Positions 38,009 through 47,798 are shown, numbered from the stretch's first letter. The stretch: DNA of 64,000 nt from Alteromonas macleodii (GCF_903772925.1 NZ_LR812090.1:4033105-4097104), one strand, 5' to 3'. Numbers and translations are program-made. The notes: generated from the sequence alone by a model not told the origin.

Positions 38009-39124
38009 TTACTCTTTAGCAACTGCTACTGAATAACCATGCTTTTTTAATAGCGCATGTTGCTGCGCTTTACCAAGATCGTGTGCCACCATCTCTGCAC
38101 ACATTTCTTCCACGGTAATTTCAGGAACCCATCCAAGCTTTTCTTTTGCTTTGGTTGGGTCACCAAGAAGTGTTTCCACCTCTGCTGGGCGGAAATAGCG
38201 CGGGTCAACTTCCACAATAATATCGCCTACTTTCACACCCGGTGCAGTTTCGTTGTCTACCGCTGTTACGGTTGCGACTTCTTTTACACCTTCACCACTA
38301 AACTCGACGGTAATGCCTGCTTCTTTAGCCGACATACGTACGAATTCCCGAACCGAAATTTGCTTGCCAGTCGCGATCACAAAGTCTTCGGGTTTATCTT
38401 GTTGCAACATCATCCACTGCATACGTACGTAGTCTTTTGCGTGGCCCCAGTCACGAAGTGCATCCATGTTGCCTAGGTAAAGCTTTGACTCAAGTCCTTG
38501 TGCAATATTTGCAATACCGCGTGTAATCTTGCGTGTTACGAAAGTTTCGCCACGGCGTGGAGACTCATGGTTAAACAAAATACCGTTACATGCATAAATA
38601 CCGTAAGACTCGCGGTAGTTAACCGCAATCCAGTATGCGTACATTTTCGCCACCGCATACGGAGAACGAGGATGAAATGGCGTTGTTTCCTTCTGCGGAA
38701 TTTCCTGCACTTCACCGTAAAGCTCTGAAGTAGACGCTTGGTAAAACTTAGTTTTCTTTTCAAGCCCCAAAAAGCGAATAGCTTCTAACAAACGAAGCGT
38801 GCCCATTGCATCTACATCTGCGGTGTATTCTGGTGCTTCGAAAGATACAGCCACGTGTGACTGTGCACCAAGATTATAAACCTCGTCCGGTTGAACTTCC
38901 TGCATTATTCGGATTAAATTCGACGAATCCGTCAAATCACCATAATGCAAAATAAAATTCGCGTTTTCTACATGCGGATCTTCATAAATGTGGTCAACAC
39001 GCTCCGTGTTGAATAAAGAAGCACGGCGCTTGATACCGTGCACCTCATACCCTTTTTCCAACAGAAATTCGGCTAGATAAGAACCGTCCTGGCCGGTTAC
39101 ACCGGTAATAAGTGCTTTTTTCAT
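38009..39124 (-). CDS. gmd: GDP-mannose 4,6-dehydratase
   Basis: Gmd converts GDP-mannose to GDP-4-keto-6-deoxymannose, the precursor of GDP-fucose and related sugars. The 371-residue protein shows [20 protein letters not shown] (residues 8-27), the R-N-type NADP loop region [35 protein letters not shown], the catalytic [14 protein letters not shown] and [12 protein letters not shown], and the C-terminal [17 protein letters not shown]. Full length. It is supplied with GDP-mannose by manC further upstream. Confidence 0.97.
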   Translation of the reverse strand: MKKALITGVTGQDGSYLAEFLLEKGYEVHGIKRRASLFNTERVDHIYEDPHVENANFILHYGDLTDSSNLIRIMQEVQPDEVYNLGAQSHVAVSFEAPEYTADVDAMGTLRLLEAIRFLGLEKKTKFYQASTSELYGEVQEIPQKETTPFHPRSPYAVAKMYAYWIAVNYRESYGIYACNGILFNHESPRRGETFVTRKITRGIANIAQGLESKLYLGNMDALRDWGHAKDYVRMQWMMLQQDKPEDFVIATGKQISVREFVRMSAKEAGITVEFSGEGVKEVATVTAVDNETAPGVKVGDIIVEVDPRYFRPAEVETLLGDPTKAKEKLGWVPEITVEEMCAEMVAHDLGKAQQHALLKKHGYSVAVAKE

Positions 39125-39125
39125 T

Positions 39126-39785
39126 TTAATGGTCCAAATAGTTTTCTAATTCTGTTAGCAACAGATCAGTATACTTTTTCTTATCATAATGGTGGTCAGC
39201 TTTTTCTGAGTTCAATAAATCGTTAATTACTAATCCATTGTCCCCTAGACAAGCCTCGTCTAAGTTTAGATATGAGTATCCTGACTTGATAACCCATTTC
39301 TGCATTAAAAGGTTAAACTTCACAGTTAGGTGAGTTCGCTCTTCTTGGGTTGCTTTAATTGAAGCTCTTAATTGCGCAACTTCACCCTCTTTGCGATCAT
39401 CAGGTATAGTCGGAAGGGGGGCACTAATGACAATCAAATTGTCACAATATCTTTTGACGTAATTAATAAATTCCTGATATTTGAGAACTACATCATCGAA
39501 TATAACATTTACATCTTCGTTGTATTTTTGAGCTCTAAACCAGACTATAAATCCTAAATCAACCTCTCCCAAGAGTATCAATATAGTATCTCTCTTCTTA
39601 TCACCCAATTTATCGATAAACAAAGGCATTGCTTGTGTTTTTGAATTAGGGTTTTGCAAGCCGGAAATTGTTGCACCGACTACAATCAAAGAGTCCCAAC
39701 TATATTTACAAAATTTTTTTTTAAACCGCTGACTATGCTCAAAAGTAAGAGCGTGAGAATCACCTAAAACTAACAATTCTTTCAC
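39126..39785 (-). CDS. SGNH/GDSL-like hydrolase family protein
   Basis: The 219-residue protein begins [20 protein letters not shown], where GDSHA is block I with the candidate nucleophile serine. Later [12 protein letters not shown] may be block III and [16 protein letters not shown] near the end fits the D-x-x-H of block V. The fold serves esterases and acyltransferases; there is no signal peptide, so it should act in the cytoplasm. The start is GTG at 39785 with GGTGG eight bases upstream. It lies one base beyond the gmd start region, between a sulfotransferase gene and gmd, and is probably another glycan-modifying or ligand-handling enzyme. Confidence 0.72.
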   Translation of the reverse strand: MKELLVLGDSHALTFEHSQRFKKKFCKYSWDSLIVVGATISGLQNPNSKTQAMPLFIDKLGDKKRDTILILLGEVDLGFIVWFRAQKYNEDVNVIFDDVVLKYQEFINYVKRYCDNLIVISAPLPTIPDDRKEGEVAQLRASIKATQEERTHLTVKFNLLMQKWVIKSGYSYLNLDEACLGDNGLVINDLLNSEKADHHYDKKKYTDLLLTELENYLDH

Positions 39786-39815
39786 TTAAAAATCCACCTA
39801 AAGTAAATTCTCGCT

Positions 39816-40409
39816 TCACTCAAATCTATAATTAAACCGTAGAACATCTTCTGAAAAATATTCTTCAATTAACTTTATATCTTCTGCTGTATAAAATAAT
39901 CTATAGTCATCGCTCGTAGACTTATTTACGTGAGGAATCTGAAAATCACTTTTTAACCCAAGCGTTTCACACAACTCTTGAACGCAGTAAGCCAGATTTT
40001 CCACATGACCCAAATAATCTAGAATCTGCTTACCCTTTCTATCGAAAACATATCTGCTTTGTGGATAAAAATGAAAATTATTCCTCAATCTTAAACTTGG
40101 AAAATCACGACAAAAATCAGAAAAACAATCAAACTTTTTAACCACCTTTACAATGTGTGCGTTATATTTATAGTGTATATGATTTTCGTCCATTTTATAA
40201 AAGTAATTGTACAATGAGAAGAAACGCGCCCAAGGATTTCTTACAAACCCGAACTTGAAATATTCTACAGCCCCAATTTCGGTAATCTTATCTTCGATTA
40301 AACCATTAAACGGATGAATTTTTTTGCTAGCTGCTTGAACAATAGGAGTTCTATTTAAGCTAGAGCCCGCCGTTTTTGGAATATGTATAAACAATAATTT
40401 ATCAGTCAT
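39816..40409 (-). CDS. Sulfotransferase-family protein (second of three)
   Basis: The 197-residue protein has a PAPS-binding loop FIHIPKTAGSSLNRTPIVQ (residues 7-25) and the 3'-phosphate motif FVRNPWARFFSLYNYFYKM (about 55-73), the two marks of the Sulfotransfer_2 group. It is short but apparently complete. Its ATG overlaps the stop of the GT61 gene by four bases (ATGA at 40406-40409), so the pair is co-translated and may modify the sugar that the GT61 enzyme adds. Confidence 0.83.
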   Translation of the reverse strand: MTDKLLFIHIPKTAGSSLNRTPIVQAASKKIHPFNGLIEDKITEIGAVEYFKFGFVRNPWARFFSLYNYFYKMDENHIHYKYNAHIVKVVKKFDCFSDFCRDFPSLRLRNNFHFYPQSRYVFDRKGKQILDYLGHVENLAYCVQELCETLGLKSDFQIPHVNKSTSDDYRLFYTAEDIKLIEEYFSEDVLRFNYRFE

Positions 40410-41416
40410 AACTCTTGCTCCAACATCTCTAATGGAATCTTTATATTATAGCTTTCATCACCTTCTAACAGAATGTGCTTATAATTAAAAGCGTCTTTAT
40501 GCTTATTTTTGAATGAGAAATCAGGCCTATTGTTAGGACAAAACTCTATAATTTTGCTTTCTCTCTTACAGAAAATAGTATTGACTAAAAGAGATCCATG
40601 TGGAGCAACAACGCAATTGGCATTTGAGAAATACTGGTAAATCTTTTCTAAAGGCTCTGTTCCGTCAATTATTACAAACCCCTTACCTTTAAGGTACTCT
40701 TGTACCTCATTATCATTAATGACGCCTCTTGCGCCCTTTTTAATACCGTTTCTAGAAAGGTATATTCCTGGAATCGAATTATTACTTTCACCAAAAACGG
40801 ATCTATATCCACTCATGAGCCAGTCATAACTCTCAGCTGTTAAAGTGGTATACATTGCGGGGTTTATCCCTACGAATAGATTAGATACTCTGACTAACTT
40901 TGTTAACTTAGAAGCACTGAACACAGTAGAAAAAGCATAACCACATGCATTAATATGTTTGTCAAATTCTACAACCCTTTTAAAATCACTGCATAATAAC
41001 TTCGGGTTACTAAAACTGACATCTTTCCACTGATACAATCTCTGCAAAGAGTCATGTAAATGCCCATATGGATACCAACCAAACGGATGGATGAGATATA
41101 TAACTTGCTCATTTGCGTTGAATGTATACGCTTTGTCGTAGTCTTCATCTGTATACTGAGAGAGCCTTTCTAAATGTGCTTGCTTTCTAGTTTCTACAAT
41201 ATTGTCCAATTCCTTCGGGTTATCGAAGTATTTCCCCTTTATCGGAGGTCCCCAGTATAAAACTTCATACGCTAACTCCCAGATAGGGTGCTTGTTATTG
41301 TCCAAGATAAGACCTGATTTTAAGTCAATGTATACATCACTCAATACATATTTGTGATACTTAACGTTAGTAAAGTTCCTATTTGACTCAATAAACCTAT
41401 CAGAATAGCCTTTCAT
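40406..41416 (-). CDS. GT61-family glycosyltransferase
   Basis: The 336-residue protein matches the GT61 (DUF563) pattern: LIHPFGWYPYGHLHDSLQRL in the middle, then YLSRNGIKKGARGVINDNEV, IDGTEPLEKIYQYFSNANCV and VAPHGSLLVNTIFCKRESK, ending with a short KIIEFCPN. GT61 enzymes add xylose, GlcNAc or other sugars. No membrane segment is visible, so it acts in the cytoplasm. The gene starts directly after the stop of the exostosin-like gene. Confidence 0.82.
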   Translation of the reverse strand: MKGYSDRFIESNRNFTNVKYHKYVLSDVYIDLKSGLILDNNKHPIWELAYEVLYWGPPIKGKYFDNPKELDNIVETRKQAHLERLSQYTDEDYDKAYTFNANEQVIYLIHPFGWYPYGHLHDSLQRLYQWKDVSFSNPKLLCSDFKRVVEFDKHINACGYAFSTVFSASKLTKLVRVSNLFVGINPAMYTTLTAESYDWLMSGYRSVFGESNNSIPGIYLSRNGIKKGARGVINDNEVQEYLKGKGFVIIDGTEPLEKIYQYFSNANCVVAPHGSLLVNTIFCKRESKIIEFCPNNRPDFSFKNKHKDAFNYKHILLEGDESYNIKIPLEMLEQEL

Positions 41417-43438
41417 TTATATCCTTACCTTAAATTTAGCAAAATAGTCGTATAGCTTTATTATCTCTAAACTCCGCATTTTTACGTCTTCATGTCTTAA
41501 ATTACTGAGGTGTTGAAATAGATCAGAATCAATTCCCTTCTTATAGTAAATACACAAGTTTAGAAGCTTTTTCCCAGCAGCAGATTTGAATATTTCTAAA
41601 TCGTCAGAAAAAATAACAGGGATACTTCCAACTGCTATTGACTCCCAAAAACGCAGCGTGTTAGGTCCAGCACCCTCTGGGCACAATGAGAATTTAGAAT
41701 CAGAAAGTATTGTGTTGTACCTGAACGTTCGCTTGTGGTGCTCATCAATATGATGGGACTCTATTTCTTTGTTTAGCACTTGCTCTTCATAAACAACTTT
41801 GTTGAAGTGCCATTCATTCCCTAAGTCTACCAAAACATCGTCTTGTCCATAAGCTTTTGCAGCTTCGAACAATTTGATTCTGCTGTCGTCGCGGTAGTGT
41901 TTCATATGAGCACCAATAAATGATGCTAGCAGATTTCTTTCCGACATGGCCTTGCGTTCCATGCCTTCATTTCTTTCTGGTGTTTCATAGTTAACGGCAA
42001 TTAGCGTCCAACCATGCAAGGCTAAGTTAGTGCCAACTTCATCTTGAATGGCCTCACTTTTAGAGTCCTTGTGGGATAAATAGAAGTCTGTTATCCCCAA
42101 CCACTCTGCCTTTTCGAGCATTCTTACCCAATGTATATGCTGACAAACGCTGTGTACTTTCAGGGTATAACCAAAACTTGCAACCAACTCGCGGTAGCTA
42201 CTTAGTAGGCTTTTAATTTTGTTTAGGTATTCGTCTGGAAATGCTTTTTTATCTACATAAGTTGCCCAAGGTAACGGAACGTAAATATTGACTGACTTAC
42301 TTTCAACATCAATATTATCACCTGCTTTCATAGCAAGATGATTTTCAAATGCTTGCTTTTCGGTGGCGCATGGATATTGCCAAAAGTTAATATCACGTTT
42401 ATCAACAGGCTTTAGGTTAATTTCGTTAACATACGTATCAAGCACAGGTGGTATAAACCCCGCCAACGTATATAACTGCTTATTTTCATTATAAAGCTTT
42501 TCTGAAACTGAGTGCCTGTGCGTAATGGTGTAAAGATTATTAAAGTAAAAGCTACCTTTGTACGCAATTAGACGATAGGGATAAGAACTCACCTGTTCTG
42601 CATCTCCTTTTTTAATAGCATCTAAAAGCTCGCAAGGCTCAACTAATTTTAAGGCATTAAATTCTATGTTCTTGGGCTTGCCTTGTTCCTCTGCAGCCTC
42701 TTTTTGCCAACGTTCGAGTGTCTTGTTTATCTTAACACCGTTAATCTTAGTATCTGCGCGTTTAATCCAAACATCAAAATCGAGTGTTGCTTCAGCATTA
42801 ACGCCTTCGCCGGGGTGAACATAAGCAACGCCGCCTAAAATACGTTCATCCATTTTCTTGTGATATGTACGCATTTGAGTTTCATGAGCATGAATGCTTT
42901 TTACATAATCAACAGGGTTAAATACTTTCCATCCAAATACAGCAAACAAATAGGCTATTTTGTTATCGCAACGTGGAACTCCCATAGGAAAGTCTAACTG
43001 GTGCATTAGGCTATCGGATAGTTCATCCATTACATTTATCGCCCAAGTATCTTGAGACCAATGAGGGTTTGGATGCTTAGAAGTCTCCCCTCCCAACAAC
43101 TCCCATCGCGAGAGTGCTAGAAAAGACTTTGGTTCAGACAACACAGTGTTTAGTTTATCTAATGAGTCGTCAAAATATATGTCTGAATTACATAGAACAG
43201 AGATACCCTTAACGCAGTATTTCTTTGTAAGTTCTATCCAGAATTTATAGGTCACACGCTTATCGACATAAATAACGTCTAAGTTAGGTGACTCAACTGG
43301 GCAAACACTATCGTCATCAATTAGAACAAAAAGCCTATCAATTAATGAGTTATTGGCATTTTGTCTAAGGCACATATCAATTTCGGCCTGGCGCTCTGGG
43401 TCTCCGCATTCATAATACGGAAAAAACACGTTAATCAC
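41417..43438 (-). CDS. Large glycosyltransferase: GT-A-like N-terminus and exostosin-like C-terminus
   Basis: About 673 residues. The N-terminal 220 look like a small GT-A domain (VINVFFPYYECGDPERQAE, then GISVLCNSDIYFDDSLDKL with a DxD-like pair). The C-terminal third resembles the exostosin (GT47-type) domain: LLASFIGAHMKHYRDDSRI, TILSDSKFSLCPEGAGPN and WESIAVGSIPVIFSDDLEI. The middle is not recognised. The start is placed at GTG 43438: its GTGATTAA overlaps the stop of the upstream sulfotransferase-like gene by eight bases, and GGAG lies ten bases upstream; a longer frame from 43480 would overlap by 50 bases. Confidence 0.75.
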   Translation of the reverse strand: MINVFFPYYECGDPERQAEIDMCLRQNANNSLIDRLFVLIDDDSVCPVESPNLDVIYVDKRVTYKFWIELTKKYCVKGISVLCNSDIYFDDSLDKLNTVLSEPKSFLALSRWELLGGETSKHPNPHWSQDTWAINVMDELSDSLMHQLDFPMGVPRCDNKIAYLFAVFGWKVFNPVDYVKSIHAHETQMRTYHKKMDERILGGVAYVHPGEGVNAEATLDFDVWIKRADTKINGVKINKTLERWQKEAAEEQGKPKNIEFNALKLVEPCELLDAIKKGDAEQVSSYPYRLIAYKGSFYFNNLYTITHRHSVSEKLYNENKQLYTLAGFIPPVLDTYVNEINLKPVDKRDINFWQYPCATEKQAFENHLAMKAGDNIDVESKSVNIYVPLPWATYVDKKAFPDEYLNKIKSLLSSYRELVASFGYTLKVHSVCQHIHWVRMLEKAEWLGITDFYLSHKDSKSEAIQDEVGTNLALHGWTLIAVNYETPERNEGMERKAMSERNLLASFIGAHMKHYRDDSRIKLFEAAKAYGQDDVLVDLGNEWHFNKVVYEEQVLNKEIESHHIDEHHKRTFRYNTILSDSKFSLCPEGAGPNTLRFWESIAVGSIPVIFSDDLEIFKSAAGKKLLNLCIYYKKGIDSDLFQHLSNLRHEDVKMRSLEIIKLYDYFAKFKVRI

Positions 43439-44393
43439 TCTTATAATTCTCCAATGAACGATAGTTAAAACGTTTTGCAATCATTGCGTAATATTCTGAA
43501 CTAGAAAACTCATTTAATTCTTCGGTAGTGAGATCTCGTCTTGGTCTTTCCTCGATGACGTCACCAGAACGTCCACTATCGCCTGTTACTTTGAAAAGGC
43601 TAAACGTATCGATAAAACTATCGTTGAATGTTAGTTCCAATGAGCCCGAAATTTTCCTCATTTCTTCTATCGGTGATTTTACAAAATCTTCATATTTGAA
43701 AACTTGGTTATCATTGTACTCTGAAACAAATGCCCAAATTCGTTTGCAATACTCATCGAAGGTTTTGGGTTCGAAATGCACCCAGTTATTTTTTACCAGT
43801 GAAATATATGAATCAATTGGATCTCTTAGCGTTACAACTCTCAGAAGTTCAAAATCATCCGCTAATAGTCTCGCCACCGTTGAACACTGACTGTAATCAT
43901 TGCCTACACAAAAGTCCGAGTGAGTGTGGTCTCGAATCACTAAAGTACCCGAATAATGTGTTAAATGTTCATATGTATCTGTAATATTTGATTTGAAAAG
44001 CTTCCAAGCTAAGTTTTCAATATTCGGAACATTCGCATACCGAGCTTGAGTAGTAACGTCTGATGGCAAGAACTTTGGTTTGCCGCCTCCCTGATGTAAA
44101 ACTGTAGTAGGGTGAAGCTCACTCAATAAATGTACATTAGGGAGTGCTGCTAGGCATTTTGAAACCAAAGTCCCGCCACTACATGCTAAATGATGGACAA
44201 TGCGTAACTTTGGTTTTGAAGCGCCCTGTTTAACAACTTGATTGCAGCGCTCTAATAAGCTAGTCACCGCATGAAAATCGCTTTCATTTTGTGTGCTATC
44301 TTTTGCTATAGCATTGTCATAGCTATTAATTAGCTCTAGGGTATTGCAAAGTGCTTGCTCTAGCGCTTCGATGTCTTGCTTTAAATTACTCAC
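43431..44393 (-). CDS. Sulfotransferase-like protein (third of three)
   Basis: The 320-residue protein has a 60-residue helical start, then a P-loop-like LRIVHHLACSGGTLVSKCL (about 63-81) and the sulfotransferase-type VVTLRDPIDSYISLVKNNW (about 192-210). The first loop departs from the PKTAGS form of the other two, so the donor could differ. The start is GTG 44393, overlapping the stop of the upstream gene by eight bases (GTGAGTAA), the same arrangement as at its own 3' end. It lies between a coiled-coil protein and the exostosin-like transferase. Confidence 0.72.
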   Translation of the reverse strand: MSNLKQDIEALEQALCNTLELINSYDNAIAKDSTQNESDFHAVTSLLERCNQVVKQGASKPKLRIVHHLACSGGTLVSKCLAALPNVHLLSELHPTTVLHQGGGKPKFLPSDVTTQARYANVPNIENLAWKLFKSNITDTYEHLTHYSGTLVIRDHTHSDFCVGNDYSQCSTVARLLADDFELLRVVTLRDPIDSYISLVKNNWVHFEPKTFDEYCKRIWAFVSEYNDNQVFKYEDFVKSPIEEMRKISGSLELTFNDSFIDTFSLFKVTGDSGRSGDVIEERPRRDLTTEELNEFSSSEYYAMIAKRFNYRSLENYKSD

Positions 44394-45870
44394 TTTTTCT
44401 ACCTAGCAACTCCGGGTGTTCTTTTTCTAGCTTTTGATAAAAATTTGCGGCCTGCTGCAGCTTTTGATGCAATTCACCTATTAGAGATTTTAACGCATCT
44501 TCGCTGGCCACCTTTTCATCAAACTTGTGTCTTAGGTCATCAAGGTCAACTTGTAACTTCAAATTCTGTTTACCTAAAATTGAAATAGATGCTGTTTGTT
44601 GAGCTACTTGTTTAAGGAATTCTTGTTTTTGACGTAATAGTTTGGCCTTTTCATCATCAAGTTTTTCAAGCGTCGAACTCATGGAATTTGTACTGCGTTC
44701 ATGCTCTGCATGGACCTTAGCTATCTCTGATTTTAATTGCTCGCTTTCCTTTACATGCTTTTCTTGCGCTTCATTTAATGCAGCGTCTCGCTCAATCAGT
44801 AAGCTATCTTTTTGTGCTATTTCTGACTTTAAATGCTCTACCTCATTTGCATGCTTTTCTTGCGCTTCAGTAAATGCAGCGTCGCGCTCAATTAGTAAGC
44901 CGTCTTTTTGTGCTACTTCTGACTTTAAATGCTCAAGGTCTTTTGCATGCTTTTCTCGCGCTTCAGTAAATGCCGCGTCGCGCTCAGTTAGTAAGCCGTC
45001 TTTTTTTCCTAACTCTGACTTTAAATGCTCAAGGTCTTTTGCATGCTTTTCTTGCGCTTCAGTAAATGCAGCGTCGCGCTCAAGCAGTAAACCGTCTTTT
45101 TGTGCTATCTCTGACTTTAAATGCTCAAGGTCTTTTACATGCTTTTCTTGCGCTTGGGAAAACGCGGCGTTGTGCTCAATTAGTAATCCATCTTTTCGCG
45201 CTACTTCCGACCTTAAATACTCAACCTCTTTTTTTAAGTTTTGATTTTCTTGTTTGCTCTCTTTTAGAGATTTACCTTTACGATCGAGTTTAAACTCAAT
45301 TAATTGAATGTCTGGGTCAGCATCATTAACACTTTCTACATTGAAAAACTCGTCAAAGAGAAATTCTACAACTTGATTCTTCTCCCATGCGCCTTCAAAC
45401 AAAGAGTCTACACCACAACTTATAAACAATTGCTCAAAGAAATGTAAAAGACCCGTCTCTTTAAGCTCTAACAAAACGCTACCGCAAGAATCGAGTAGGT
45501 CTAGAATGAGAATATTATTATTTTCCGGATGAACTTCGTTCAGTACTTCACTAACACTGAGTGCTTTAACACTTACCGACTCTTCAAGCTTAAGCCCTGG
45601 AAATAGCTCTAACAAAGTCGTAGGCTTGCCTTTCGCTGATAGAGAATGCTCGTTATAAATATTGAACTGTGAAGTTTCCTCCCCGCCTATCCCGATACAA
45701 GCATTTATGACGCATAAGTTTTGATGTGCGGACGCCAAACTTCCAAGGCGATTACAAGCTTCAGTTCGTGCGTCTACTAAGACAACTTTACCGTAATCAT
45801 CAAACTCTATTTCTGGACAACTAGCAGTACCGGCACCTAGCCAATAAAGACAGGATATTTTTTGATGCAC
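44386..45870 (-). CDS. Coiled-coil protein with five 32-residue repeats and methyltransferase-like N-terminus
   Basis: The 494-residue protein begins with a domain of about 190 residues (LYWLGAGTASCPEIEF, KVVLVDARTEAC, NILILDLLDSCGSVL) that resembles a degenerate FkbM-type methyltransferase fold. From about residue 225 to 384 come five nearly identical 32-residue units such as QKDGLLIERDAAFTEAQEKH, continuing in HAKDLEHLKSE, that predict a long straight coiled coil. It ends in another 110 residues of coiled coil. The start is GTG 45870, five bases after the neighbouring coiled-coil gene. It could be a molecular ruler or a scaffold for the transferases around it; this is inference. Confidence 0.75.
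   Translation of the reverse strand: MHQKISCLYWLGAGTASCPEIEFDDYGKVVLVDARTEACNRLGSLASAHQNLCVINACIGIGGEETSQFNIYNEHSLSAKGKPTTLLELFPGLKLEESVSVKALSVSEVLNEVHPENNNILILDLLDSCGSVLLELKETGLLHFFEQLFISCGVDSLFEGAWEKNQVVEFLFDEFFNVESVNDADPDIQLIEFKLDRKGKSLKESKQENQNLKKEVEYLRSEVARKDGLLIEHNAAFSQAQEKHVKDLEHLKSEIAQKDGLLLERDAAFTEAQEKHAKDLEHLKSELGKKDGLLTERDAAFTEAREKHAKDLEHLKSEVAQKDGLLIERDAAFTEAQEKHANEVEHLKSEIAQKDSLLIERDAALNEAQEKHVKESEQLKSEIAKVHAEHERSTNSMSSTLEKLDDEKAKLLRQKQEFLKQVAQQTASISILGKQNLKLQVDLDDLRHKFDEKVASEDALKSLIGELHQKLQQAANFYQKLEKEHPELLGRKSE
44719..45198. repeat. Five tandem 96-bp repeats inside the coiled-coil gene
   Basis: Units of exactly 96 bases, in frame, with only a few differences between copies (for example the start cttttTGTGCTA and the centre GCATGCTTTTCTTGCGCTTC recur at regular distance). 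Copy number is likely to vary between strains by slippage or recombination, changing the coiled-coil length in steps of 32 residues. Confidence 0.9.
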
Positions 45871-45875
45871 TAACT

Positions 45876-47531
45876 TTACCCCTTAGATTTAGATTCAAGT
45901 AGCTTGGGTGAAGACGACCTTCCCTCTTCAATTCCATATTTTATGAAATGAATCAAGGGGTTCATACCTGTTTCAGCAACATCAGGGTAACGTTTCAAAT
46001 ACCAGTCTCCATCAAAAGATGCTGACGGTAGACGTCCCTCACTTGCTCCGTGCATCAAATAGTGTTCGGCTGGGTCGGAACCTGACTCCTTAATATCAGG
46101 GTAGGTTGTGAGATACCAATCACTATCGAATAGCTCGCTTGTATAAAGAAGACCTGCATTTTGTTTCATCAGTGCCCATTTGGGATCTTCTTTCTTTAAC
46201 TTCTTGGAAAATGCTCTAACTGGTGCACTAAGCTTCCATGTTGAAGAATGTTTTATATTGTTTAGTTCATATTCTAGGTTTTGAACTTTATCAGACTTTG
46301 AAAGAAGCTCTCTATTTAGTTCCTTAACCTTATTCGATAATTTATTCTTTTCACGGTTAAGTTTTTTGGCTTCTTTTAAATGCTTGCTCCTAAGTGAGCC
46401 TATTGTGGATTCTAGTTGTTTTACTTTTATGTGACTTTTGTGTTCAGAAGCACGGCTTTCAACATAATCAGCTTTTAGCTGAGCGTATTCATTCTTTAAC
46501 TTAGTGAATTTTTCTTGCAGCTTTTCGAGGCGTTCGGCACTTTCTACAGCGAAAGTAGTAGATTCATTTAAGTTCATTTGAAGCAAATTTCGTTCAGCCT
46601 CCAATTGAAGATACTTATCAGATAAAACCTGATTCTTAGCGACACCTTCTAAGTAGTTTTCGGCTTGCCTTTTTAGCTCACGCCTGAGCTTACAATCGTT
46701 TTCCAATGAACTATCAAGAACGGCATTTGAATCTAATAGCAATGCTTTATTATTTTCTAGTTCTAATCGAAGTAGATCACAACTCTTAACGTTATCAGCT
46801 AACTCAACAGTGAGAACCTCAAGCTGGTCATTATAAATCGCTTTAAGCTCGTCGAGCGCCCTCTGATTGTTCAAGCTCAAATCAGATAGCGAGTCTTCTA
46901 GTAACTTTTTATCATTAATAAGTAGTAACTTTTCTTCCTCAAGGCCTGTTACTCTAGCTTCGTCACATTTAATCCGTTGTAAAATGCCATTTGTATCTAG
47001 ACTAGTACCAAGTTCTGTCACTTTTGTTGTACTAGCTTCAAGCGAAGATGCGATGCTCTTGAGCGCGCCATCTTGATAAATACACTGATATGCTAATGCG
47101 TCGTAGACACTTGAACATTTTGTTGAAAAGTTATTCCTTATATTCCAACCAATTTCTCTCAAAGCCTCCAGTCCATTATCATCAATCACGTGGAATTGGT
47201 TGAGATTTATTAGCTTGACTTTTTTTCTATAGGACTTCCTCAAACTCAGTAGAGAACTATAGAAACTAGAGGTATCGTTTATCGCTTCATCAATGTGAAT
47301 TCCACTAGATAGTTGTTCTGCCAAAGTGTTTTCGAAACTGTTATAACATACAACTATTTGCGACCAATTTTGTAACAGGAGTTCAATTTGTGATAATACT
47401 ATTGGCTGTCGGATCAGTTGAGTTTCGTTTGCATCATTTAAGCTTTCTATACTCTCAACAGTTTTCACTTGGCCATTTTCAATAACTTCAAGCCATTCGG
47501 TACTGTTGTGTAAAGATAAAATCAACGTCAT
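45876..47531 (-). CDS. Coiled-coil protein with two C-terminal WYL-type repeats
   Basis: The 551-residue protein has an N-terminal domain of about 165 residues (MTLILSLHNSTEWLEVIENG; not recognised), then about 280 residues of coiled coil (180-445), a STWKLSAPVRAFSKKLKK segment that is common near the end of glycan-cluster coiled-coil proteins, and two tandem repeats SDWYLTTYPDIKESGSDP and GDWYLKRYPDVAETGMNP with endings GASEGR and GIEEGR. The same repeat begins the two large glycosyltransferases, so it probably mediates contact between these proteins or with the glycan. No catalytic motif is seen. It is the first gene of the tight run 45876-39126. Confidence 0.75.
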   Translation of the reverse strand: MTLILSLHNSTEWLEVIENGQVKTVESIESLNDANETQLIRQPIVLSQIELLLQNWSQIVVCYNSFENTLAEQLSSGIHIDEAINDTSSFYSSLLSLRKSYRKKVKLINLNQFHVIDDNGLEALREIGWNIRNNFSTKCSSVYDALAYQCIYQDGALKSIASSLEASTTKVTELGTSLDTNGILQRIKCDEARVTGLEEEKLLLINDKKLLEDSLSDLSLNNQRALDELKAIYNDQLEVLTVELADNVKSCDLLRLELENNKALLLDSNAVLDSSLENDCKLRRELKRQAENYLEGVAKNQVLSDKYLQLEAERNLLQMNLNESTTFAVESAERLEKLQEKFTKLKNEYAQLKADYVESRASEHKSHIKVKQLESTIGSLRSKHLKEAKKLNREKNKLSNKVKELNRELLSKSDKVQNLEYELNNIKHSSTWKLSAPVRAFSKKLKKEDPKWALMKQNAGLLYTSELFDSDWYLTTYPDIKESGSDPAEHYLMHGASEGRLPSASFDGDWYLKRYPDVAETGMNPLIHFIKYGIEEGRSSSPKLLESKSKG

Positions 47532-47798
47532 AAAATGTCCTGTTAAAACGCAGATGCGAGCTTAACATCTGCAGCAGATTCTTCTAATTTTAATGAAAGT
47601 TTAAGCATCGCGTTATATTCAAAATACAATTTTTTTACTAATCAGAAGTATTAATTTTGTATAAGACAACGATAGTTTAACATCTAGAATATAGCGTTGG
47701 TCAGCCTAACTAAATACTTAACTTAACATTTCTATAAGTTGTCTTCACTTACAGATTAAGCATAAATTTGTGGAGTATCGTTCACTGTGGGGTCAACT

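Noticed and set aside
44719..45198. Regular repeats as a CRISPR array
   Set aside because: Units are directly adjacent, of 96 bases and in frame with an open gene, with no unique spacers between them and no cas genes.
44642..45244. A 200-codon + strand open frame rich in Ser and Cys
   Set aside because: It is the mirror of the 96-bp repeats of the minus-strand coiled-coil gene, which has coding-type conservation between copies and a tight operon context.
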